From JANWJE01 sp044326545 (lineage in GTDB: Bacteria > Chlamydiota > Chlamydiia > Chlamydiales > Parachlamydiaceae), in assembly GCA_044326545.1 (NCBI GenBank), contig JBIRBM010000004.1, forward strand, positions 76,565-140,564: 64,000 nt of DNA, written 5' to 3'. The notes under the pieces were generated by a model that was given only the letters and a program-made list of their open reading frames with translations, ran no database searches and was not told where the DNA came from. This document shows, piece by piece, positions 51,801 to 59,477 of this stretch (position 1 is the stretch's first letter; the number at the start of each line of letters is the position of its first letter). The position numbers were made by a program, and so were the translations under genes.

Positions 51801-52523
51801 ATGAACAATAGGCCCACCCTTCTTTTGCTCCCTAATTTATTGGGAGATTATCGCCATGCAGAAGTTTTTCTTCCTGTCAGTGTATTTAAAGCAATGCAAA
51901 GCATTGATGGATTAATTGCTGAAAGCGATGCAGAGGGAAGGCGTTATTTAAAACGCTTTGAAACAAAAAAAAAAGCCGCGGATATTCCGATTGCGTTATT
52001 TAACGAACACACCGTTGATACGCATCTTGATTTCTTATTAGAGCCCATCGTTGCAGGTGAACGTTGGGGCTTAGTCTCTGATGCAGGGCTTCCTTGTATT
52101 GCAGATCCTGGTTCTAAATTGGTTTTGAGAGCGATTCAAAGAGGGATTCACATTCAAGCTTTCGTCGGCCCCTCGTCAATTTTATTTGCTTTGATGCTAT
52201 CAGGGCTTCCAGGACAGAAATTCTTTTTTCATGGCTATTTAGAAAAGTCCCCTGATAAACGGAAGGAGCAGATTAAACAGCTGGCTCACCAATCTCAAAA
52301 AGAAAATGCCACCCAACTTTTTATCGAAGCCCCTTACCGAAATGTTCACACGTTAGACACACTATTGCAAACACTGCCTGATCATGCATGGTTATGTGTT
52401 GCTTGGGATTTGACGTTGCCTACACAAGGCGTCATGACGCAAAGAATCGCCCAATGGAAGAAATGCTCGCCCCCAAATATAGACAAGAAGCCAACAATCT
52501 TCTTAATGAATACTGCCGCATGA
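51801..52523 (+). CDS. RsmI-like SAM-dependent methyltransferase (CT048-like)
   Basis: 240 residues, tetrapyrrole-methylase fold: PTLLLLPNLLGDYRHAEVFL, LVSDAGLPCIADPGSKLVL, IQAFVGPSSILFALMLSGLP, FFFHGYLEKSPDKRKEQIKQ and TQLFIEAPYRN. RsmI methylates C1402 of 16S rRNA. This shorter relative lacks the typical RsmI N-terminal LYLVATPIGNL, so it may have a different target. Starts four bases after the holA stop. Confidence 0.85.
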   Translation: MNNRPTLLLLPNLLGDYRHAEVFLPVSVFKAMQSIDGLIAESDAEGRRYLKRFETKKKAADIPIALFNEHTVDTHLDFLLEPIVAGERWGLVSDAGLPCIADPGSKLVLRAIQRGIHIQAFVGPSSILFALMLSGLPGQKFFFHGYLEKSPDKRKEQIKQLAHQSQKENATQLFIEAPYRNVHTLDTLLQTLPDHAWLCVAWDLTLPTQGVMTQRIAQWKKCSPPNIDKKPTIFLMNTAA

Positions 52524-52600
52524 TGAAGAGCGATTCAACATATCGACATGCTTGCGATTTTCAAGCCTCGAGCCTTTGAGCCAGACGAACCAGCAATGTT

Positions 52601-52770
52601 TAACACACCTGGAGCCAGGGGGAACGGGATGCAGGCTGATCCAAAGCCTTGAGGTTGAAAACTTGTAAAAGGGTCAATATCGAGAGAGATATTCACCCTT
52701 TTGCACGTTTTCAACCACGCGAGCTTTCGATTCAGACCAAATCGCGCTCCTGGTGCGTCCAGGTGAGTTA
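52601..52770. repeat. 170-bp nested palindromic element
   Basis: The left arm AACACACCTGGA...GATGCAGGCTGATCCAAAGC...GGTTGAAAAC pairs over most of its length with the right arm GTTTTCAACC...GACCAAATCGCGCTCCTGG...TCCAGGTGAGTT. The centre pairs too (AAAAGGGTCAATATC / GATATTCACCCTTTT). Same family as 13964-14160; it fills the rsmI-like/52795 convergent spacer and can act as a terminator on both strands. Confidence 0.78.
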
Positions 52771-52794
52771 AGAAAAGGTGGGTGAAAAAAACCG

Positions 52795-53157
52795 TTATGT
52801 TTTGTCTTTATCACGACTTGATTCTTTAAGATGAAATTGATGAAAAAATCGATGTGCAATAGGTGTGATAATGATCCCCATAATCAATATAAAGACGAGA
52901 CCACTAAAAAGAGCATATAATCCCGCAAACAGCTTTCCTTCAAATTTTTGAAGCGAACCTACAGGTCCCATTCCAGACAATATCATAGCAGCGTTTACAA
53001 AAGCATCTATCCAAACCATCCCTTCAAAGTGATGATATCCAAGCATTCCGCATCCAAGAGCAATCATGATAAGAAATAAGGCGATTAACAAGCTCAGCAT
53101 TACCCTTAAGGCAAAAATTTTGATATGCGGTAAAGGGGCATTTTTATTTTCAAACAT
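52795..53157 (-). CDS. Small membrane protein with three hydrophobic segments
   Basis: 120 residues. Membrane segments at about 15-40 (MLSLLIALFLIMIALGCGML), 50-65 (WIDAFVNAAMILSGMGPVG) and 75-100 (AGLYALFSGLVFILIMGIII). The re-entrant-looking AAMILSGMGPVG between two helices recalls two-helix ion channel families, but a selectivity filter is not clear. Not otherwise recognised. C-terminus is polar and basic. Confidence 0.75.
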   Translation of the reverse strand: MFENKNAPLPHIKIFALRVMLSLLIALFLIMIALGCGMLGYHHFEGMVWIDAFVNAAMILSGMGPVGSLQKFEGKLFAGLYALFSGLVFILIMGIIITPIAHRFFHQFHLKESSRDKDKT

Positions 53158-53525
53158 GTCAACTCTTCGTCATTTTTCGATTTTGAACCAGTTCAAAAAA
53201 TCATTGATTCTCAATTTAAAAACAACCTCTAAGAGTATAGTGTTACACAGATTTTTTTCTTGACAATTAAGGATGCATTCTTGCCCGCATTAATGCATAA
53301 TCTGCCATTTTCTTGAGTTCTTCCCCTATCACTTTAACTTCAGGAGAACTCTTTGTAGATAGATATCTGCCAAGCCTGCGAATCATTAGACTTCTTTCAA
53401 AATAAAAGCAAATTGAACCACATTGACTAGTCTTGATTTTTTACTCCCAATCTCATGAAATCAAGAACCAAAAAACAAAGAACAAAAACCTTTGTCAAAA
53501 GCCAATTGACCAACAGCCAATCACC
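53158..53525. other. Spacer with one possible 39-aa ORF
   Basis: About 370 bases. Apart from the short minus-strand frame at 53267-53386 and the sequence AGTCTAATGATTCG that recalls the end of the TAGACTTCTTCGG elements, nothing is recognised. Confidence 0.5.
53267..53386 (-). CDS. Possible small protein or gene remnant (39 aa)
   Basis: MIRRLGRYLSTKSSPEVKVI, then GEELKKMADYALMRARMHP. Compact, helical and protein-like, but lacking a good ribosome binding site. It may be the end of a decayed gene. Confidence 0.3.
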   Translation of the reverse strand: MIRRLGRYLSTKSSPEVKVIGEELKKMADYALMRARMHP

Positions 53526-54410
53526 TTAGAACTCCCGCAGGAGCGCAACGCCCATGCGGTGGAAGCCTGAGTCGCTGTTGCATAGGAGTCTGATGCCATC
53601 CGGTTCGAAGCCCCAAACAACCATGCCATAGCCGCAGTTGACCTTCTCTTGACAGCGTATAGATATCTCTGAACCCCCGCTAAATAAGGGGATATTTGAG
53701 CGTATATTTGACTCAAAGTATCGTGAAAAAATACAAACGGTTGCCGCTAGTATCGGAGGAATTTTGTAACCGATTAGAAATTTTTCAGTTGCATAAGCGA
53801 CCATTTTTTGCTGCAGAGGATAATTTTTGCCTGTGATTTGTGGAAAGACATCCTGTGTCATCAGCACCCATTGAGATTTATCGATCGACTTATCTCCCTC
53901 CTGCCGAATAATATCGGGCATAATATGTTTGTAACCCGTATTACTAGCTGGAAAGTACTTCTTTGCAAGCTCACCCACGCTTTTTAAGGTAAGCCCACCA
54001 TTAAGAGTTTTAGGAAGCCTTACAAGCATAAGACAATCTTTGGCTTTTTTTAGAGGAAATATCTTTTTGAATTTTTTGCAATCCTGAATGAAAGCCTTTA
54101 AGGGTAAAGAAGACAATTCTTCCCTGCTATCTTCGTCTTCTACAACATGTCTGCCAAAACATTCAGCCCATTTATCATTTCCGAAAGCGATTTCTTTATA
54201 AATCGCGATCTTCCATAGAATGGGGGTATTTGCTAATTGTTTCCATGGTTGGCTAACACAACAAATGGTTCCAAGTGTAGCGAGAGTTAAGTAAGAAAAA
54301 ACTTTCAAGACAAGTGCATCGGGGATGATCTGAATAGGATCTTGTTTTGTTTCATTAATATTTTCACAACTATAACGACTAAAAACACCTTGACTTTCTA
54401 TTAAATACAT
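53526..54410 (-). CDS. F-box protein (host ubiquitin pathway effector candidate)
   Basis: 294 residues. An F-box lies at about 27-70: QIIPDALVLKVFSYLTLATL, GTICCVSQPWKQLANTPILW, with the Leu-Pro-like start, V-F-L spacing and C-x-V-s-x-x-W core. F-boxes bind Skp1 in eukaryotic ubiquitin ligases and are found in many effectors of amoeba symbionts. The remaining 220 residues, presumed to bind a target, have QWVLMTQDVFPQITGKNYPL and a C-terminal VVWGFEPDGIRLLCNSDSGF. No signal peptide, consistent with type III export. Confidence 0.85.
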   Translation of the reverse strand: MYLIESQGVFSRYSCENINETKQDPIQIIPDALVLKVFSYLTLATLGTICCVSQPWKQLANTPILWKIAIYKEIAFGNDKWAECFGRHVVEDEDSREELSSLPLKAFIQDCKKFKKIFPLKKAKDCLMLVRLPKTLNGGLTLKSVGELAKKYFPASNTGYKHIMPDIIRQEGDKSIDKSQWVLMTQDVFPQITGKNYPLQQKMVAYATEKFLIGYKIPPILAATVCIFSRYFESNIRSNIPLFSGGSEISIRCQEKVNCGYGMVVWGFEPDGIRLLCNSDSGFHRMGVALLREF

Positions 54411-54544
54411 TTTTAACTCATTTTATTAAATTAAATAAATAATTAATGATTTTAACAAAAGACACATTAATTTCAAATTAAATTTGGGCTAACAGATCAA
54501 TTGGAGTACCTCCGCTATCAGATTAATAGGTTTAAGAAACCTTA

Positions 54545-54684
54545 ATGATCCAGTAAGCAGACCGCATGACTGCGGTCGACTCCTCCAAGAACCGTACGTG
54601 ATAGTTTCCCGTCATATGGCTCAAGTCTTCCTGAAGCGACTTCCGTCTTAATCGAGAAGAAACACCAATTTCCCAGCCCAATCC
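54545..54684 (-). mobile_element. Group II intron remnant (3' end, domains V-VI)
   Basis: On the minus strand, 54622 to 54589 reads as a 34-base domain V: it begins GAGC, has a GAAA tetraloop (GGGAAAC) and ends ACGTACGGTTC, the bacterial consensus. It differs from an ideal domain V by two C-A mismatches (one in the lower, one in the upper stem), so it is probably decayed. A possible domain VI stem follows (GACCGCAGTCATGCGGTC). No reverse transcriptase is present. The outer limits are estimates; the higher-coordinate side ends where the palindrome at 54685 begins. Confidence 0.72.
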
Positions 54685-54800
54685 TAGGGCGTGTCATCAA
54701 TTGCTCATCGCCTCTATTCAAAATGATCGCTCAAGCGGGTGATCACATCGCTTGGAAAGAGCTTGAATAAAGGTTGATTATCAATTGATGACACACCCTA
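54685..54800. repeat. 116-bp palindromic element, AGGGCGTGTCATCAATTG family, long copy
   Basis: The ends TAGGGCGTGTCATCAATTG and CAATTGATGACACACCCTA are inverted repeats with one mismatch; the inside also pairs (CTCTATTCAA / TTGAATAAAG). It abuts the group II intron relic. Confidence 0.75.
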
Positions 54801-54976
54801 CTCTGCTATGAGGATGGTCTCCGAAGAAGTCTATTTAAGAGAGACAACTTTTCTTAACAGCCTCGTGTCGGACTGCTTGATAATCGGAATTCTGAGATGA
54901 CCCCAAGAAGATTGATTGATGAAATAGAAGGTGTTAAGAGAGTTTTTAAGAACCTGCAGAATCTAAGGGCAGTGAG

Positions 54977-56038
54977 TTACCAATAGATATTACCGTAAGC
55001 AACAAGAAGTTCTGCTTGAAAAAGCATGGATTGTATCCCCTCTAGTGTCGTATTTGATAAAGAAGCATGGAATTTAAAGTTTTTTAAAGATAATGGAGTG
55101 AGCCCATTTAAATAAACCGCAACCTCTTTGTCTATAGCAGCTAAAGAGCCGTCACTAGAATAAAAAAGAGGATAGTAAGGGGCGCTTGGAAGAAGCAATC
55201 GATCTGATTCCCCACGAAATTCATGCCATGTTTGAATCAACTCTTGCATCTCTGCCTCTTTTTTAAGCCTCATCGCAATTGAAAGGGAAGATTCTGTAAG
55301 ATCTCTTGTCAAAATTAATTCAAAAGTTTTTTTTAATGTAGAATCTAGTTGATCTTTGAGGGTGAGATCGCTCCCCTGGCAGGCTTTCACAGAATCAAAA
55401 TGGGGACGATCAACCAGATTCCTGTTTGGAGCTTCATGCTTTTGACTCGTGCTCAAGACAAGAAGAATTTGCTCTGCGATTTCTGTCTTTTGATCATCTG
55501 AATCGATAGAAAAAGGAACTTGAATGTGAACGACATCAAGTCCAAAACGATCGAACAATGGTTTTAAAACTAAAGAGAGTCCGCACACAAGAGGAGTTGG
55601 AATTGCGAGAATTCCCCCTTTTTTATGCCGATTAGAAATCAGGAGGAATTGATCCTCATTCACTCCCGGCACAATCAGAGGAAGATCACACAGAATAGAG
55701 GGCGATCGTAAAGAGATGACATACGCCCCCGCCTCCGCCCACAATTTTTCCTGCCATTGATCGGCAGTGGAGAGAGAAGAAAAAACAACAGGATAACTTA
55801 AAGGATGATCGCAGCTTTGCAAGACCATCTTTTGTATAAAATCAGGAAGAAAGGAAAGATCCGACATGATGCGACCGTAAGGTTGACCGCAACCATGCCG
55901 GGAATCTTCACAAAGAGCGGCAATTTGAAACCAAGGATGGGAGGTAAGTTTTTGAACAAGTTTAGACCCCGCTTTTCTTGTCGCCCCCAATACAACAACG
56001 GGGATTTTATCACGGAAAAAGAGGTCTGAACTCATCAT
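54977..56038 (-). CDS. Divergent aspartate-semialdehyde dehydrogenase-like protein
   Basis: 353 residues from ATG 56038, just after the pepA stop; upstream in-frame starts would overlap pepA. The N-terminal Rossmann part PVVVLGATRKAGSKLVQKLT and HPWFQIAALCEDSRHGCGQP fits archaeal-type ASADH. DLPLIVPGVNEDQF also fits. The catalytic region reads IPTPLVCGLSLVLKPL, keeping the Cys (about 152) but replacing the usual N-C-(S/T)-T context. ASADH makes aspartate semialdehyde for diaminopimelate and threonine. Activity is uncertain given the altered active site. Confidence 0.72.
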   Translation of the reverse strand: MMSSDLFFRDKIPVVVLGATRKAGSKLVQKLTSHPWFQIAALCEDSRHGCGQPYGRIMSDLSFLPDFIQKMVLQSCDHPLSYPVVFSSLSTADQWQEKLWAEAGAYVISLRSPSILCDLPLIVPGVNEDQFLLISNRHKKGGILAIPTPLVCGLSLVLKPLFDRFGLDVVHIQVPFSIDSDDQKTEIAEQILLVLSTSQKHEAPNRNLVDRPHFDSVKACQGSDLTLKDQLDSTLKKTFELILTRDLTESSLSIAMRLKKEAEMQELIQTWHEFRGESDRLLLPSAPYYPLFYSSDGSLAAIDKEVAVYLNGLTPLSLKNFKFHASLSNTTLEGIQSMLFQAELLVAYGNIYW

Positions 56039-56055
56039 AAAATCTTTTGACACCT

Positions 56056-57591
56056 TTATTTGATTTTTTCCTTCACTTTCCCTCTGTTGTTTTTCTGAGA
56101 ATCGCAAAGCGTTCTTAAAAATTCAATCATAAGACGAACCCCATAACCTGTTGCAAATTTCGGCAGATATTTCTTCGCCTCATTCACATAGGCAGTTCCT
56201 GCAATATCCAGATGGGCCCAAGGAGTAGAATCTGTCACAAATTGACGCAAGAAGGCGGCCGCAACATTTGCCCCTGCAGAGCGTCCGTTCCAACTTTTAA
56301 GATCAGCGATCTCAGATTTTAAACGTTCTTTGTATTCATCATAAAGCGGCATACGCCATACCCGTTCAGAGGTTATCTGTCCTGCTTGGATAATTGCATC
56401 AGCCAACTCATCGTCAGTACTCATCAATCCGGCAGCTTCGGATCCAAGGGCCACCTCAATTGCCCCTGTCAAAGTCGCAATATCAATCAAACGAGTGGGA
56501 TGAAGATTCTTTACAGCATAAGTGAGAGCATCAGCCAAAATGAGCCTTCCTTCTGCATCAGAATTCATCATTTCTACCGTTTTACCTGAATAACTCCGGT
56601 AAACATCTCCTGGCTTGAAGCTTTTGGCATCAATTCCATTTTCGGTCGCCGGAATGACCACAGTTAAATTCACCTTCATTTTAAGGTGAGAAACGGCAAG
56701 AATAGTTCCTAAGCAAACAGCAGCTCCGGACATATCGCACTTCATCGTTTCCATACTCCCAGTAGGCTTCAAATTAAGCCCCCCTGTATCATACGTCACT
56801 CCCTTCCCTATCAAGACAGTTTTGTCTTTTAGATTGGGGTTTCCTTGATATTCCATGATAATAAAAGCCGGATCAAGATGCGATCCTCGATTGACAGCAA
56901 GAAGAAGACCCATTCCTTCTTTTTCAATCTTTTTTTTATCAAAAACAACTGTTTTAATGGCCATATGCTCATTGGCCATGTTCTTTGCGCACTCAGCTAA
57001 ATGTTGGGGAGTGACAATATCGGCATTTTCATTAATCAAATCGCGCGTATAGCAAACGGCTTCACAAACGGTTCCAACCTCCTTCACAATCTCGAGAACT
57101 TTTTTATTGGAGGTTATCCATGTGATCGACTCCAAAAGAGACGCTTCCGGCTCCTCGGACTCTCTTTGCTTGTGTCGATTAAAGAGATAATTAGGCAGAA
57201 GAAGTCCTTCGGCTATGCCTTTAATCCATTCGTTTTCATGATGCCCTTCAAGAGAAGGAACGATAAGATTGAGATTTTTCAACCGCTTTGAGAGGCAATT
57301 TTTTGTCAGCGCTCCATAACTTCGCCTGAGGCTTTCAATCGATACACTGGCTTTTGAACCCAATCCAAGCAGACAAAACCGCTTTTCCGCCTCCCCTTCG
57401 ACATAGAGAAAAAGAGTTTCCCCTTCTTTTCCTTTAAAATCACCCATTCCTAGAACTTTATCCAAAATAGGAGGCCATTTGCTTCCTTCAAGGAAGGCTG
57501 ATTTCACTTGATGATTTTCTTCCCAGTAGGGAAGAACTAAAAGGTCACTCTTTTTACGTTTTTCAATTTTATCAACATGGCTAAATTTCAT
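56056..57591 (-). CDS. pepA: Leucyl aminopeptidase
   Basis: 511 residues from ATG 57591 (AGAGGAAAAA upstream). M17 family: metal and catalytic residues in VLIGKGVTYDTGGLNLKP, the signature NSDAEGRLILADAL and LTGAIEVALGSEAAGLM. It removes N-terminal residues from peptides in the cytoplasm as a hexamer with two metal ions per subunit. The pepA-ssb order matches CT045-CT044. Confidence 0.95.
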   Translation of the reverse strand: MKFSHVDKIEKRKKSDLLVLPYWEENHQVKSAFLEGSKWPPILDKVLGMGDFKGKEGETLFLYVEGEAEKRFCLLGLGSKASVSIESLRRSYGALTKNCLSKRLKNLNLIVPSLEGHHENEWIKGIAEGLLLPNYLFNRHKQRESEEPEASLLESITWITSNKKVLEIVKEVGTVCEAVCYTRDLINENADIVTPQHLAECAKNMANEHMAIKTVVFDKKKIEKEGMGLLLAVNRGSHLDPAFIIMEYQGNPNLKDKTVLIGKGVTYDTGGLNLKPTGSMETMKCDMSGAAVCLGTILAVSHLKMKVNLTVVIPATENGIDAKSFKPGDVYRSYSGKTVEMMNSDAEGRLILADALTYAVKNLHPTRLIDIATLTGAIEVALGSEAAGLMSTDDELADAIIQAGQITSERVWRMPLYDEYKERLKSEIADLKSWNGRSAGANVAAAFLRQFVTDSTPWAHLDIAGTAYVNEAKKYLPKFATGYGVRLMIEFLRTLCDSQKNNRGKVKEKIK

Positions 57592-57652
57592 TTTTTCCTC
57601 TTTTCTTGCTGAAACAAGACACAATCAACATTTGACTTTTTTATCCCTGTTT

Positions 57653-58138
57653 TTAGAAAGGAAGTGCGTCTTCATCAACAGATTGGGAATAGTGAGCACT
57701 TGAACCGGAAGATTGCGATCCATAAGTCGATGGTTTATTGTATTGAGAAGATGGATTGCTCTGAAATTGACTCTCATCATACTGACCAGAAGATGAATGG
57801 GATTGCCCTTCGTTTGGTCGATCGCTTTTACCGAATGGACTGAATTCAATCATCTCGGCAGTGACTTCTAAATTAACTTGTGTACGCCCTTCTTTATCCT
57901 GATAGATCGCAGGAGGATTCATTCTGCCTGTCACAACAACCGCGCTTCCCTTTTTAAGATAAGAGATCATTTTATCAAGACGATCGCCCCACACTGTGAC
58001 GCGCACCCAAATCGTCACATCCTCTTTTCCTTTGCGATGATTTGTGGCGATATTAAATGACGTGACTTTTTGCCCGCTCGGTGTAAAACGCGTTTCAGGA
58101 TCTTTTCCAAGATGCCCTGCAAGATTAACAATAAACAT
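57653..58138 (-). CDS. ssb: Single-stranded DNA-binding protein
   Basis: 161 residues from ATG 58138, supported by GGGAGG eight bases upstream and the conserved start MFIVNLAGHLGKDPETRFTP. The OB fold continues through VTVWGDRLDKMISYLKKGSA and VNLEVTAEMIEFSP. The C-terminal half is Ser/Gln/Tyr-rich and disordered, ending in DEDALPF, the acidic tip that binds partner proteins. Coats single-stranded DNA during replication and repair. Confidence 0.96.
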   Translation of the reverse strand: MFIVNLAGHLGKDPETRFTPSGQKVTSFNIATNHRKGKEDVTIWVRVTVWGDRLDKMISYLKKGSAVVVTGRMNPPAIYQDKEGRTQVNLEVTAEMIEFSPFGKSDRPNEGQSHSSSGQYDESQFQSNPSSQYNKPSTYGSQSSGSSAHYSQSVDEDALPF

Positions 58139-58387
58139 ATTCTTCGACCTCCCTTGAATACTTTTTGATACATTCGGACAGCTTAACATAGGGCGATTTA
58201 TTCTCAGAGAATAAAAAATCTGAGGGATGAAACTTTCGGATGTTGGTTGCGTTACCACTCTTGGTTCGTAAGGTAAGTGAAAATCACAAAGGGAGAAAAA
58301 AAATTGAAAGGCAGGTGAGTTGAAATAAAAAATCCCCACACAATTGATTGAGATTGTATGGGGAAATCATCACAAGAAAAGAGCTGA

Positions 58388-58894
58388 TTAAATTTTAATG
58401 AAGCCTTGACCTGGCTTATTGCCAATATTCAACGGTTGTTGAACTTGCTTAGCAGCAGCAACACTGGCGTCATCACGCCCCTCAGAGACTTCACTACAGA
58501 TTTTACGCCACTTTTCGACTGTTTCAACATAAAGAGGTGCAAAAGCACGCAAAGCAGAAGAAACAGCGTGTTCCATATCCAGTGTGCAGTGAATAAGAAT
58601 CAACTCCTCTTTAACGGCAACACCGACGCCGCCGCCAGCCATTTGCCCCCCAAGCATAGAGCCCTCAAGCAAACGCTCATAAAGACGAAGCTTTGTTTTA
58701 TCATCTCTTGGCAATCCATCTAAGAGAGGCGAATAAAGGTAAAGCCTTTTCGAATTAGGTTCATAAGTAAGATGAAGGGAAAATTCATCATCAATCCCCA
58801 AAATACACGTATTATTTTCATCAAACTCTAGCCCCTCAAGGCCAAGCTCTTTACCAAATTCTTTAAGATTTTCTTTAGCATTTTCAAATGACAT
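58388..58894 (-). CDS. Type III secretion chaperone Slc1-like (CT043-like)
   Basis: 168 residues. CesT-type fold: FDENNTCILGIDDEFSLHLT, RLYLYSPLLDGLPRDDKTKL, LYERLLEGSMLGGQMAGGGV and a C-terminal NKPGQGFIKI. In Chlamydia CT043 (Slc1) chaperones early effectors such as Tarp, and it lies between ssb and glgX as here. A very good ribosome binding site (GAGGAGG). Confidence 0.92.
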   Translation of the reverse strand: MSFENAKENLKEFGKELGLEGLEFDENNTCILGIDDEFSLHLTYEPNSKRLYLYSPLLDGLPRDDKTKLRLYERLLEGSMLGGQMAGGGVGVAVKEELILIHCTLDMEHAVSSALRAFAPLYVETVEKWRKICSEVSEGRDDASVAAAKQVQQPLNIGNKPGQGFIKI

Positions 58895-59477
58895 ATGATA
58901 ACCTCCTCAAGATATGATAAACGGCGTAATCTTTGCGTTTATCTATCGATTGTTATTAACTTTATTCCTTCTTTTCAAATAGAAAGCAGCCGTCTTCTTG
59001 AACAGATGATTAGACTTTCCGGATAGGCTCTCAAAGAGCGTTCCAATCCAAAAACAAGCTCAAGAAGTAAATCTCAACTGAACTTCTGAAGGTCTTATTA
59101 AATCAAGACTAACATGACCGATTAAAATTTAAAAGTAAATCAATTTCATCAGCTCAATTCAACACCGAGGTCGTTTTCACTCACAAGCTTTGACACCCCC
59201 AAAGGATGATATGAATAGATTGTTTTAGATTAGTTGAGGTTTTAAACGAAAAAGCGATATTATAAATCGGCTCTCTTTCGATTTTTTATTGCAAGAAATA
59301 AAAATGTTTCTATTCTCAATCCGTTTCTCATTATACAATTAAATAAAAATTTACAGCAAACCATTTAATTCAACTTTTTATCTTGCAAGTCAGCTTAGAA
59401 CTGGAAAAAAGGCTATTGAAGAAAAGTCCGACCTCTGGATTAATCTGAAGAAATAAAGTCAAAAACGGAGGAGAAAA
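58895..59477. other. Divergent spacer between slc1-like gene and glgX
   Basis: 583 bases with no gene or recognised repeat. It should carry promoters for both genes. A possible plus-strand promoter is TTGAGG (59234-59239) - 18 bases - TATTAT (59258-59263), about 200 bases before glgX; this is weak. Confidence 0.45.

Larger units (their letters stand above)
54411..54976. other. Gene-free stretch with group II intron relic and palindrome
   Basis: About 565 bases without a gene. It includes the group II intron 3' relic (54545-54684), the 116-bp palindrome (54685-54800) and an AAGAACCTGCAGAATCT motif near 54951. The rest is AT-rich and unremarkable. Confidence 0.7.

Noticed and set aside
53526..53620. 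Variable region of a diversity-generating retroelement at the end of the F-box gene
   Set aside because: No template repeat or reverse transcriptase in the window; the resemblance to target C-termini was superficial.
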